DNA of 15,538 bases from Treponema sp. GTDB taxonomy: Bacteria; Spirochaetota; Spirochaetia; Treponematales; Breznakiellaceae. Positions 1-7,849 of the stretch are shown one piece after another. How positions within the stretch are numbered: the first letter of the stretch is position 1; the number at the start of each line of letters is the position of its first letter. Made by a program: the position numbers and the translations under genes. A model generated the notes under the pieces. The model saw nothing but the letters and a program-made list of their open reading frames with translations. It was not told the origin of the DNA and ran no database searches. The DNA is taken from the NCBI GenBank assembly GCA_031275535.1, contig JAISOR010000134.1:1-15538 (forward strand), in the 5' to 3' direction.

Positions 1-104
1 GTGGAGCGTAAATAAAAGTAACGTTCAATATCAGGATCATGATCCGGCAGCAAAAAAGGATATTCCAGCCGAAGTAATTCGTCCTGAATTTCAGAGATAT
101 TCAT
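1..104 (-). CDS. Unidentified protein, N-terminal 34 codons only (runs off left edge)
   Basis: An open frame starts with ATG at 104-102 and stays open to the window edge. The visible residues begin MNISEIQDELLRLEYPFLLP and continue through an acidic stretch (DHDPDIERYFYLRS). The composition looks like a real soluble protein: there is no signal peptide and no run of rare residues. No Shine-Dalgarno sequence precedes the ATG, but a good -10 box (TATACT, 113-118) lies just upstream and would start the RNA about 2 nt before the ATG. The gene is on the same strand as pyruvate kinase, 119 bp downstream of it. I do not recognise the family from so short a piece. That it is coding is inferred from frame, start context and promoter. 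Confidence 0.55.
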   Translation of the reverse strand, partial: MNISEIQDELLRLEYPFLLPDHDPDIERYFYLRS

Positions 105-112
105 CTGGGTTA

Positions 113-142
113 AGTATAGGATGTAAGAACCGTATTATGCAA
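113..142 (-). promoter_or_regulatory. Candidate promoter for the left-edge gene
   Basis: Read on the minus strand there is TTGCAT (137-142, a poor -35 box with three matches), an 18 bp spacer, then TATACT (113-118, five of six matches to the -10 consensus). The expected start point is the A at 106, two bases before the ATG at 104. The -35 box is weak, so the call rests on the -10 box and its position. Confidence 0.4.
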
Positions 143-223
143 TGTAAGCGGGGGGGAAGAGGCGGCTCCCCGCATAATACTGCCAATCGACAGATTTCCC
201 CGCCCCGTTGTATCCTGGCTTCC

Positions 224-2020
224 CTAGAGGGTCCCTTCGTATATTATCTTTTCTTCCCCATCCAGGGTTACGGTGATATGATCCTCAAAGAAATCCAGGG
301 CCTGGGGAACCTGGGAAATATACACGATGTGGGGATTGATGGTCCTGATATGTTCATAGGACAGGCTCGAATCCCCCTCCAGGATAATCCCCTCCACAAT
401 CCGTATGACCGGGATAAAGGAATCGTCCAGGGTATGGGTAAGGAGTATTTCGCCGCCCCTTTTCCCGAGCGCCCCGGAGGCCTCCTCCGGAGATCCGGCC
501 TTGACTATATGACCGGTACAGCGGCCGCCGAATCCGCGGTTTCCCCGGCCCAGGACATTGCCGATCACATGCACCCGGATGCTGTTGGTGGTAAAGGGGG
601 AATGAACCGGCAGCCCCGCGGCTACTACCACCTTATCCGCCGGCACGGCAAAGCCCTCCCGGATCGCCGCGCTGATGGCCCCCTGGATCATGGCGTCGGA
701 ATCATCCTCCTTTTGAACCCGGACCGGTACCACCCCCCAGTAGAGCAGGAGCCGCCGGCATACGGATTCGCTGGGGGAAGCCGCCACGATGGGCCGCCGG
801 GGCCGGTGTTTGCTCACCAACTGGGCGGTATGGCCGCTTAGGGTGGGGACCACCATGCAGGAGGCGCCGATGATATCCGCGGTACGGGAAGCGGCGGCGG
901 CGATCACATGGCCCAGATCCGCCCCCTGGGTCAGGGAGAGGCGGCGGTTCTTCAGATTTTGCTCATATTCCTCGGAAGCCTCCACAGCCCGGGCGATCCG
1001 GTCCATCACTTCCACCGCCGCTTCGGGGTAGGCCCCGTTGGCGGTTTCCCCGGAGAGCATGACGCAGTCGGTACCGTCCAGGATGGCGTTGGCCACATCC
1101 GTGGCTTCGGCCCGGGTGGGCCGGGGATTGCGGATCATGGAATCCAGCATCTGGGTGGCGGTAATTACCGGGCGGCCTTCGTTGTTGCAGAGGCTGATGA
1201 TCCGCTTCTGTTCCAGGGGAACCCGCTCCGGGGGAATCTGTACTCCCAGATCTCCCCGGGCAACCATGACCCCGGCGGAGACCCGGATAATATCCTCAAT
1301 GTTGGAGAGCCCCTCCTCATCCTCGATCTTGGCAATTACCGGCATATCCGAACCGATGGAGGCCAGGTATTTCTGTATGGCCGTTACATCCTGGGCCTTG
1401 CGGATAAAGGAAGCCGCCACATAGTCCATGCCCTCTTCATGGCCAAAGCGGAGATCCTCCTTATCCTTTTCGGATATTGCCGGAAGCCGGGTATGGACCC
1501 CCAGGATATTGACGTTCTTCCGGCTCTCCAGTTCGCCGCCGTTGGCAACCCGGCAGCGGATGAGCCGCCCCTCCAGGGCGGTCACCTCCAGGGCAATGAG
1601 CCCGTCCGCGATGAGGATCCCCGCGCCGGGACGGATATCATCCGCCAGGGCTTCGTAGCTGAGGGTGATCCGTCCCGGGCCGGTATAGGCGCCGTCCTGG
1701 CCGTAGAGCTTTATAGCGTCGGCCTCGGCCAGCACATCCACGGTCTCTCCCTGCTCCAGTTTAAAGGATCCCTCGTCCCGGATACGGCCGGTCCTGATCT
1801 CCGGGCCCTTGGTATCCAGGATCAAGGCTACCGCTGCCCCTTCGGCCTCCGCCGCGGCCCGGACCCGCCGGATCCCCGCCCCGTGGTAGACCTTGTCCCC
1901 ATGGGAAAAATTGAACCTGGCCATGTTCATGCCCCGGCGGATCAGGGAACGGACCATCTCCACCGACTCCGTCGCCGGTCCCATGGTACAAATAATATGG
2001 GTATTCCGTATCGCAGTCAT
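224..2020 (-). CDS. pyk: Pyruvate kinase, long form with C-terminal extension
   Basis: Catalyses phosphoenolpyruvate + ADP to pyruvate + ATP, the last step of glycolysis, in the cytoplasm. The 598 residues show the family motifs in order: MARFNFSHG (about 33-41), LDTKGPEIRTG (68-78), the active-site lysine segment VIAKIEDEEGL (228-238, Lys231), ARGDLGVQIP (254-263) and ITATQMLDSM (286-295), followed by PTRAEATDVANA. The signature has Asp after KIE where Asn or Thr-like residues are more usual. Ordinary enzymes have about 470-480 residues. Here about 100 more (495-598) resemble the extra C-terminal domain of Bacillus-type enzymes, related to the PEP-utiliser swivelling domain, but the usual TSH motif is replaced by LSYEH. 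ATG at 2020 is supported by AAAGGAG at 2027-2033, 6 nt upstream. No convincing pyk promoter was found in the 118 bp divergent gap. Confidence 0.97.
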   Translation of the reverse strand: MTAIRNTHIICTMGPATESVEMVRSLIRRGMNMARFNFSHGDKVYHGAGIRRVRAAAEAEGAAVALILDTKGPEIRTGRIRDEGSFKLEQGETVDVLAEADAIKLYGQDGAYTGPGRITLSYEALADDIRPGAGILIADGLIALEVTALEGRLIRCRVANGGELESRKNVNILGVHTRLPAISEKDKEDLRFGHEEGMDYVAASFIRKAQDVTAIQKYLASIGSDMPVIAKIEDEEGLSNIEDIIRVSAGVMVARGDLGVQIPPERVPLEQKRIISLCNNEGRPVITATQMLDSMIRNPRPTRAEATDVANAILDGTDCVMLSGETANGAYPEAAVEVMDRIARAVEASEEYEQNLKNRRLSLTQGADLGHVIAAAASRTADIIGASCMVVPTLSGHTAQLVSKHRPRRPIVAASPSESVCRRLLLYWGVVPVRVQKEDDSDAMIQGAISAAIREGFAVPADKVVVAAGLPVHSPFTTNSIRVHVIGNVLGRGNRGFGGRCTGHIVKAGSPEEASGALGKRGGEILLTHTLDDSFIPVIRIVEGIILEGDSSLSYEHIRTINPHIVYISQVPQALDFFEDHITVTLDGEEKIIYEGTL

Positions 2021-2104
2021 CTGACACTCCTTTGTTGGCCCCTAGTTTACCCCATATTACCGGTTTATGCTTCCCCCTTCCTCACGAACGAGACTCCCCC
2101 ACTC

Positions 2105-2132
2105 CTCACACTTCCTCTATCAATGCTATAAT
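2105..2132 (+). promoter_or_regulatory. Extended -10 promoter of the SDR-ALDH unit; predicted leaderless transcript
   Basis: TATAAT at 2127-2132 is a perfect -10 box, preceded by TGC (2124-2126), which makes an extended -10. A partial -35 box, CTCACA (2105-2110, four of six), lies 16 bp upstream. Six bases after the -10 box is the A of the SDR ATG at 2139, so the RNA is expected to begin at or next to the start codon. No Shine-Dalgarno sequence is present. Confidence 0.65.
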
Positions 2133-2138
2133 CCGGCT

Positions 2139-2954
2139 ATGAAAGATATAACCAACAAGCTTATTCTTATTACCGGCGGGGCGAGCGGTATTGGGCGTTT
2201 GATGGGTTTGGATTTTGCCGGCCGGGGCGCCAGGGTTGCGGCCTGGGACCTTGATTCCGGGGCCCTGGCAAAACTGGAGGACGAAGCCCGGCAAAGGAAT
2301 GTCTTTATTAAGGGCATGGTCTGTGATGTATCGGACAGGGCTGCGGTTTACAAACAGGCGGCGGCTCTGGAAGGGGACTTAGGGCCGGTGGATGTCCTGG
2401 TGAACAATGCCGGAGTCGTATCGGGCTCCCGCTTCCTGGAGACCCCGGACGAGAAGATCATCAAAACCATGCAGGTTAATACCTTCCCCCTGTTTTGGAC
2501 CTGTAAAGCCTTTCTTCCCTCCATGCTTGAACGGCATACCGGCCATGTGGTTACCATTGCTTCCGCTGCGGGGATTATCGGGGTCCGGGGCCTGGCGGAT
2601 TATTCGGCCAGTAAATTCGCCGCCTTTGGTTTTGATGAGGCCCTTAGGATGGAACTGCGCCATAGTAAGAGCGGGGTTAGAACTACCGTGGTTTGTCCCT
2701 TTTTTATTGATACCGGGATGTTCCGGGGGGTAAAGACCCGCTTTCCCCTGCTTCTGCCGATCCTAAAAGACACGAAGGCGGCCAGGAATATTGTGCGGGC
2801 GGTGCTAAAGGATAAAAGGCGGCTGATCATGCCGGCCTTTGTACATGCGGTCTACTTTCTGCGGCTTTTGCCCGTCGCCATGCTTGATATAATGGCGGAC
2901 TTCTTTGGGATAAGCAAGGCCATGGATGAATACACAGGACGGGAGCAAAGATGA
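2139..2954 (+). CDS. Short-chain dehydrogenase/reductase (SDR)
   Basis: NAD(P)-dependent oxidoreductase of 271 residues with a classical SDR fold. Visible motifs are the dinucleotide-binding TGGASGIG (12-19), NNAG (89-92), Asn114, the catalytic serine region ASAAG (141-145), YSASK (Tyr155, Lys159) and VVCPFFIDTGM (184-194), where classical members have a PG pair. The hydrophobic C-terminal region (about 232-257) recalls the retinol/17-beta-hydroxysteroid dehydrogenase-like SDRs that act on lipophilic alcohols and may touch the membrane; the substrate is not known. The frame opens further upstream, but ATG 2139 is chosen because the Rossmann strand begins directly after it and the extended -10 promoter points to it. 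Its stop overlaps the next gene's ATG (ATGA), so the two are translationally coupled and probably work on the same alcohol/aldehyde. Confidence 0.9.
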   Translation: MKDITNKLILITGGASGIGRLMGLDFAGRGARVAAWDLDSGALAKLEDEARQRNVFIKGMVCDVSDRAAVYKQAAALEGDLGPVDVLVNNAGVVSGSRFLETPDEKIIKTMQVNTFPLFWTCKAFLPSMLERHTGHVVTIASAAGIIGVRGLADYSASKFAAFGFDEALRMELRHSKSGVRTTVVCPFFIDTGMFRGVKTRFPLLLPILKDTKAARNIVRAVLKDKRRLIMPAFVHAVYFLRLLPVAMLDIMADFFGISKAMDEYTGREQR

Positions 2955-4516
2955 AGCATAGGGAGGAAGGGGAGAGGTCCCCGGGCAGCGCCGGCGGCGT
3001 GAGCGCCGAAGAATTCGCCGCAAAGATGGCCGCCGCCAGGGAAGCCCAGGGCCGGTGGGCGGCGCTGTCTTACCGGGAACGAAGCAGGCGGCTCAAAAAG
3101 GCCGGGCAGTATCTGGCCTGTCATACGAACGAACTTATAGAAGTGATACACCGGGACAACGGCAAACTGAAACTTGACGCCCTGGCAACGGAGATACTCC
3201 CCGCGGTTATGGCGCTGGGGTATTACATTAAACAGGGAAAACGGATCCTCGCCCCCCGCAAAATCCGGGGCGGTAATATCCTTATGTTCAATAAAAAAAG
3301 CCGGATAGTCTACAAGCCCTATGGGGTGGTGGGAATCATCTCCCCCTGGAATTATCCCTTTGCCATTCCCTTTTCCGAAGTGGTCATGGCCCTGCTTGCG
3401 GGAAACGCGGTGTTTCTCAAGGTCGCCTCGATTACGCCGGAGGTTGGCCGGGCCCTGGCCGCGGTATTCTCCGCCGCGGACCTGCCGGAGGGGCTCTTTT
3501 CCTACCTGGAGATTCCCGGCAAGGAGGCCGGCCCGGCCTTTATTTCCGGCGGGGTGGATAAGCTCTTTTTTACCGGCTCCACCGCCGTGGGCCGGGAACT
3601 CATGGCCCTGGCCGCGCCCCGGCTGCTCCCCCTGGTGCTGGAATTGGGGGGCGCCGACGCCGCTATTGTATGCAGCGATGCGGACCTGGATCGGGCGGCC
3701 GCGGGGCTCCTCTGGGCCGGCTTTTCCAACGCCGGCCAGTCCTGCGGCGGGGTCCAGCGCATCCTGGTCCATAAGGACGTATACGATGCTTTTTTGAAAA
3801 AATTCTGCGCCCTGGTAGAACGGCTCCGGGTCGGGGACGGCCCGGACGCCGATATGGGCCCCCTGGTATCCCTCCGGCAGAAACGGGCGGTACAGGAACA
3901 GGTGGAGGCCTGTATTGCCGCCGGGGCGGTGGTCGCCGCAAAAAGCCCGGCCCCCCAGGGAGAAGCCGCCCCCGGGGCTTCCGCCGCCGAGGACAGCCTC
4001 TTTGCCCCCGCCCTGGTGCTTACCCATGTTACGGAGGATATGCCCGTAATGGCCGGGGAAATATTTGGTCCCGTGGTGGCGCTTGTCCCTGTGGCGGATG
4101 ATGAGGAGGCCCTTCGCCGGGCGAACCGGTCCTCCTATGGCCTTACCGGATCGGTCTGGTCCCGGAATCCCCGGCGGGCCAGGATGATCGCCCGGAAGAT
4201 CCATGCCGGGGCGGTGATGATAAACGATCACCTTATGTCCCACGGCCTGGCGGAAACCCCCTGGGGAGGTTTTGGCGATTCGGGGATCGGGAGAACCCAT
4301 GGCGAGCAGGGGTTTCGGGAAATGTGTAAGACCCAGGTCATTGTGGATGATATCCTGCCCGGGGTAAAACGGAACCTCTGGTGGCAGCCCTATTCGGAAG
4401 GGGTCTTCCGGGGAATGGAGGCTATCCTGGCCTTCCTGGCGGGGCCGTCCCTGTCCCGGCGGCTCGGGGCCATCCCCCGGGTCTTGAAGATCTTCTTCCG
4501 GTATTGGCAGAAATAG
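2951..4516 (+). CDS. NAD(P)-dependent aldehyde dehydrogenase
   Basis: Oxidises an aldehyde to its carboxylic acid. The 521 residues carry the ALDH landmarks: PWNYP (132-136, oxyanion Asn134), cofactor lysine Lys157 in FLKVAS (normally KPS), FFTGSTAVG (206-214), the general-base glutamate Glu231 in LELGGADA (most relatives have Lys or Asn where Ala235 stands), the nucleophile Cys265 in GQSCGGVQR, and EIFGPV (Glu370). A short Ala/Pro-rich insertion lies near 330-350. The C-terminal 45 residues (about 476-520), with several Trp/Phe and ending in FFRYWQK, extend past the catalytic domain, as in some membrane-associated fatty-aldehyde enzymes. ATG 2951 overlaps the SDR stop by 4 nt. The pair could convert an alcohol to an acid in two steps (inference). 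It ends 17 bp from the convergent sensor gene. Confidence 0.93.
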   Translation: MKHREEGERSPGSAGGVSAEEFAAKMAAAREAQGRWAALSYRERSRRLKKAGQYLACHTNELIEVIHRDNGKLKLDALATEILPAVMALGYYIKQGKRILAPRKIRGGNILMFNKKSRIVYKPYGVVGIISPWNYPFAIPFSEVVMALLAGNAVFLKVASITPEVGRALAAVFSAADLPEGLFSYLEIPGKEAGPAFISGGVDKLFFTGSTAVGRELMALAAPRLLPLVLELGGADAAIVCSDADLDRAAAGLLWAGFSNAGQSCGGVQRILVHKDVYDAFLKKFCALVERLRVGDGPDADMGPLVSLRQKRAVQEQVEACIAAGAVVAAKSPAPQGEAAPGASAAEDSLFAPALVLTHVTEDMPVMAGEIFGPVVALVPVADDEEALRRANRSSYGLTGSVWSRNPRRARMIARKIHAGAVMINDHLMSHGLAETPWGGFGDSGIGRTHGEQGFREMCKTQVIVDDILPGVKRNLWWQPYSEGVFRGMEAILAFLAGPSLSRRLGAIPRVLKIFFRYWQK

Positions 4517-4533
4517 CGCGGCATACGGCCAGG

Positions 4534-6831
4534 CTAGGGAGAGAAGTGTTTTTCCAGGGTTACCTGGTTTCCCTTGTCGTTGTAGGTGATGCTATCGAAG
4601 GCGCTGGTGGCCATAAAGATACCCCTGCCGTGTTCCAGCATATCCGGGGAGAGTTCCATGTCCCCGCTGAGATGTTTTTTATGATCAAAGCCCTTCCCCT
4701 GATCGGTCACCCGGAAGAGCGCCCGCTGGGGGTTGATAGAGTATTCCACCATGACCCGCCGGGCTTTGTACTGTGGGTTTTCCATGCGCTCCCGGAGAAA
4801 TTCAAAGTAGGTTCTGTTTCTTTGGGCCTCGGTTTTTTCATCATGGTTAATTTCCAGGTTCCCATGTTCTATGGCGTTTAGCACAATTTCCCGCAGACAG
4901 ATCATAACAAAATCCGCGTCCTCCGCGGGGAGATACCGGGAAAGCCGGGCGCAGGCCTGGTTACAGACCTCATTGGCGGCGTTAAGGGTGTTTTGGATGT
5001 CGTAGCGTTCCCTGCCGTCCACATAGGCCTTGGTAAGGGAAGACTCGTCATTGATAATGGTCCTAACCAATATCTCCGCCTTTCCCAAAAAGTTCAGATA
5101 TTCCATCCGCAGGGTACAACTTTTAGATTCCCCCGTGGGGGTCTTTACATAGGCCGATAATTCTATGGGGTTCTTGTTTTGCCGGATATCCTGCAGGCCA
5201 TGGGAGACGATTTCCGTAAAAACAGTCCGGTCCTGCGGGTTTTTATAGAGTTTTTCCGGCAGGGTAGGGAGGGCGTCGTTCTCCCGGCTAAGGTCAAACC
5301 CTTCCAGGTCGTAGAAATTGACCGCCGCGGGGTTACATTCCTTGAACCGCAAATTTTCGTCCAGGAGCATCACCGGATCCCGGCTCCCGTCGAAGAGGCT
5401 CCGGTATTTTTTTTCATTCTGATTTATCAGAATATTTGCGTCGGTCAGATCCTTTACCCGTTCTTCCAGGGTATTGTTCGCGATACTCAACTGACTGTAG
5501 AGAAAGGTAAAGCGCTTTACCAGGATAAAGGTAGTGCCCACGGTGAAAACAAAGAATCCATACCGGGTAGCGGTAATGGCATAATGGAAAAAAATGGAAT
5601 CAATAATATCAAATACCGCGGTCCCTCCCAGGAAAAGGGCGCCCAATATGATATTGCCAATAGGGGTATTGACTATGACCTCGCCATAGACCCCGGCCAA
5701 AGACCGCCCTTGTCCCGCTTCCTTGTACCGTTTCCACCGCCGGTGTCCGGTACTAATAAAGGTATAGCCAATATCATAACTAAAGATGATAAGCACGATG
5801 GGCAGGGAACTGATCTGCCATATTTTAAGGGTATCTTCCGAATAGGGAAGGGCAAAAAACAACTGGGAGAGCGCCATAAGCCCGTATATGCTTCCGTAAA
5901 TTTTGGTTATCAACATCATCTTCTGCATACAGAGGTGCTCTACAAAGGCGGCGATTAGGGGAAGCACCAAAAAAAGGCAGGCAAACTCGGTCCGTACCAC
6001 AATGCCCGTATTGGGAATAAGATTGTATATCTCGTGGGTTCGGGCTAAAAAATACACCCCCAGGGCTGTGGAAAAAAGGCCGTAATAAAAGTTATGGATA
6101 TCCTTCCGGCGGCTTAAAAACATAAACAGATGGTAAAGCCCCGCAAAGATATACACCCCCGAAAGGGCCAGGGTTAACGATTCATCCTGCCGCCGCAGAA
6201 TGGTTTGATAATCATCAATATAGTAGGGGGAGGCATAGAAGAATCCCACCGTTTTGTACGTGGGGTCTCCCACAATCCGAATGGCAAGGATGTTTATCCC
6301 TTCCTTAAACAGGAGCTTATCCACGGGAAAGGATATTTGCCGTTGGCTCCGGTGGGACCTGATACGCCCGTGCTGGTCAAGGTGCATTTCCGACCTAACC
6401 GGAACGCCGTTAAGGAATATCTCCCAGTTATCCCCCAGGCTTGCCAGAAAAACACCGGGAATCGGGGACTGGGGGCCGTCGAGCAGGGCCATGCCTTCGC
6501 GGGTCATGGAAAATGGCAGAATAAAGGTAAACTCCATTTCCCCGGTTCCCAGGGGGGATAAAAAGACCCGTTTGGGAACCCCCGGCAGATCCATCTCCAT
6601 GATGCTGATGGGAGCGCTGCTTTGACGGGGATTTTCCACCCATGTCCATTCGCCGGAAGAAGCGTCGGGGACGCCGTTTATATCCGCCGGATTAAATCCT
6701 TGTTTTACATATACCCCCATATCCCTTAGGTTTACATACAGAGGGCTTGCCGCTTCCTTTTGTGGGGCCGCCGTAAGGGAAGGGGTCAGAAGAAACCACA
6801 GGATTCCCAAAAGGCCTATATATTTTTTCAT
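4534..6831 (-). CDS. 7TM-DISM receptor with PAS and RsbW-like ATPase domains
   Basis: Inner-membrane signalling protein of 765 residues. In order: signal peptide (1-21, cleavage near LTAAP), a periplasmic jelly-roll-like 7TMR-DISM domain (about 30-210), seven hydrophobic helices (about 218-238, 247-263, 282-300, 310-328, 338-357, 390-412, 422-440), a short coiled linker (about 443-475), a PAS domain (about 474-590), and a GHKL ATPase (about 636-763). The ATPase shows the N-box EIVLNAIEHGN (648-658), DQGKGFD (710-716) and HGRGIFM (734-740). There is no H-box/dimerisation domain with a phosphorylatable His before the ATPase, and the HGN box is that of RsbW/SpoIIAB anti-sigma kinases rather than two-component histidine kinases. 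The likely output is phosphorylation or binding of an anti-sigma-antagonist-type partner (inference); the ligand is unknown. It stands alone and no clear RBS was seen. Confidence 0.88.
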   Translation of the reverse strand: MKKYIGLLGILWFLLTPSLTAAPQKEAASPLYVNLRDMGVYVKQGFNPADINGVPDASSGEWTWVENPRQSSAPISIMEMDLPGVPKRVFLSPLGTGEMEFTFILPFSMTREGMALLDGPQSPIPGVFLASLGDNWEIFLNGVPVRSEMHLDQHGRIRSHRSQRQISFPVDKLLFKEGINILAIRIVGDPTYKTVGFFYASPYYIDDYQTILRRQDESLTLALSGVYIFAGLYHLFMFLSRRKDIHNFYYGLFSTALGVYFLARTHEIYNLIPNTGIVVRTEFACLFLVLPLIAAFVEHLCMQKMMLITKIYGSIYGLMALSQLFFALPYSEDTLKIWQISSLPIVLIIFSYDIGYTFISTGHRRWKRYKEAGQGRSLAGVYGEVIVNTPIGNIILGALFLGGTAVFDIIDSIFFHYAITATRYGFFVFTVGTTFILVKRFTFLYSQLSIANNTLEERVKDLTDANILINQNEKKYRSLFDGSRDPVMLLDENLRFKECNPAAVNFYDLEGFDLSRENDALPTLPEKLYKNPQDRTVFTEIVSHGLQDIRQNKNPIELSAYVKTPTGESKSCTLRMEYLNFLGKAEILVRTIINDESSLTKAYVDGRERYDIQNTLNAANEVCNQACARLSRYLPAEDADFVMICLREIVLNAIEHGNLEINHDEKTEAQRNRTYFEFLRERMENPQYKARRVMVEYSINPQRALFRVTDQGKGFDHKKHLSGDMELSPDMLEHGRGIFMATSAFDSITYNDKGNQVTLEKHFSP

Positions 6832-6944
6832 GATACACCATAATATTACGGTTTTTTAATAAATACCAGGTGGTGGGATATATCAAAGGGAAAAGCGCGA
6901 TGAAGGTTCAACGGGGTATGGACCCCCGCCTTCCAATCAATGCG

Positions 6945-7790
6945 TTAAGGAAAGACCTCTACCGGGATCGGCCCCCCGGCGGGGTCCCTCAGATCCGCCG
7001 CTTCCAGGGCCTTTTTAAGGGAAGCGGCCCGGGATTCCAGGAAAGCCGCCGGCAGCGCCGCGGTCAGGGGGTCCCGGGGACTGGGCCGGGCCTTGCCGTA
7101 GATCTGGACCTTTCGCAGCCCCGGCTTCCCCCGCCGGGCAGCGCCGCCATTACCGGGGACGCCGGCGGGGGGCTTGTTGACCGCCGCCAGATCCAGCACC
7201 AGCGCTTCCCAGGCCCTGGCTTCCTCCACCGGAGGGGGCATCCTCTGTACCGCACAGAGCATGGTCTGGATGGTGTAGGGGGCCGCGCCGGTGAATTCCC
7301 GTATCCGGGTCGTCAGCAGGGTAAGGGGCAGGGAGGAACGGTCTATTTGGGCATACCAGGCTTCGGTCCCGGCGTCCAGTTTAAGCCAGACGGATAGGGC
7401 CATGGGACCCGAGGCGGCCCGGCGCAATAAATCGAAGGTCCGATCCTCCAATAATCCCGTCCCGTTGGTGATAAGCACCAGGGCCGCGGCGGGGACAAGG
7501 GCATCCCGGATCCGGGCCGCGGCTTCCAGGGCTTCGGGGAAATGGGGAGACAGGGTGGGTTCCCCGTTTCCCGAAAAGCAGATATCCCGCACCGGCCTGT
7601 CCCGGGCCGCGGCTTCCGCCAGGACCCGCCGCAGGGCCCCCTCCATGGTTTTTAGGGAAAAAACAATGTCCGTCTTAAACGGAAAGACCTCGCAGTAGGG
7701 ACAATCGAAGGAACAGACCTTGGCGTCGGGAAAAAGGTTAATCCCCACCGAAAGCCCCCCGGAACGCCGGGAATACACCGGATACACCAT
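6945..7790 (-). CDS. Radical SAM protein of the COG0731 (wyosine-type Fe-S oxidoreductase) group
   Basis: The 281 residues open with VYPVYSRRSGGLSVGINLFP, matching the YGPVxSRRLGxSLGI start of this group. The radical SAM cluster motif C26-SFD-C30-PY-C33 follows, then FSGNGEPTLSP (72-82, SAM-binding GGE-like region), a TNGTGLL stretch and, near the C-terminus, VQIYGKARP (228-236). It is expected to bind a [4Fe-4S] cluster and cleave SAM; the substrate is unknown, and the name from TYW1 homology should not be read as proof of tRNA modification. The frame extends to ATG 7853, which overlaps the hisD stop (ATGA). Start 7790 is preferred because a perfect AGGAGG lies 5 nt upstream and the conserved N-terminus begins there. 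It is the last gene of the his transcription unit. Its stop is followed by a 5 bp GC hairpin without a U run. Confidence 0.85.
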   Translation of the reverse strand: MVYPVYSRRSGGLSVGINLFPDAKVCSFDCPYCEVFPFKTDIVFSLKTMEGALRRVLAEAAARDRPVRDICFSGNGEPTLSPHFPEALEAAARIRDALVPAAALVLITNGTGLLEDRTFDLLRRAASGPMALSVWLKLDAGTEAWYAQIDRSSLPLTLLTTRIREFTGAAPYTIQTMLCAVQRMPPPVEEARAWEALVLDLAAVNKPPAGVPGNGGAARRGKPGLRKVQIYGKARPSPRDPLTAALPAAFLESRAASLKKALEAADLRDPAGGPIPVEVFP

Positions 7791-7795
7791 GGCGC

Positions 7796-7801
7796 CCTCC
7801 T
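7796..7801 (-). promoter_or_regulatory. Strong RBS that decides the radical SAM start
   Basis: AGGAGG on the minus strand, a perfect match to the 16S rRNA tail, 5 nt before ATG 7790. The upstream alternative ATG 7853 has only a GGGG run next to it. Confidence 0.75.
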
Positions 7802-7849
7802 CCCGGCGGCGGTGGTTTTCAACGGAACCTATGGGTGTAGAAGCCCCCG

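Noticed and set aside
145..223. GC-rich hairpins downstream of pyk (around 150-176 and 179-193) as a terminator
   Set aside because: Stems form but no U run follows on the minus strand; a factor-dependent end is as likely.
908..2131. Long plus-strand frame of about 400 codons opposite pyruvate kinase
   Set aside because: It is a shadow of the GC-rich pyk gene: Gly/Pro/Arg-rich, no domain, no RBS, and pyk is unmistakable.
2852..4300. Minus-strand frame of 482 codons opposite the SDR/ALDH genes
   Set aside because: Composition is His/Gly/Pro-rich with no recognisable motif; it mirrors codon bias of the real ALDH gene.
4554..4570. Hairpin CCAGG-GTTA-CCTGG followed by TTT on the plus strand, as a terminator for the aldehyde dehydrogenase gene
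   Set aside because: The stem is only 5 bp, the U run only three, and it lies inside the coding region of the convergent gene.
6840..6845. TATTAT on the minus strand, 8 nt before the ATG of the 7TM-DISM gene, as a further leaderless-type promoter
   Set aside because: The -10 box is decent (five of six), but no acceptable -35 box or extended -10 lies at a normal distance, and the region is simply AT-rich. Kept only as a weak possibility.
6915..6933. Hairpin GGGGT/ACCCC after the radical SAM gene as the his operon terminator
   Set aside because: It is a 5 bp stem with no T run; not a convincing intrinsic terminator.
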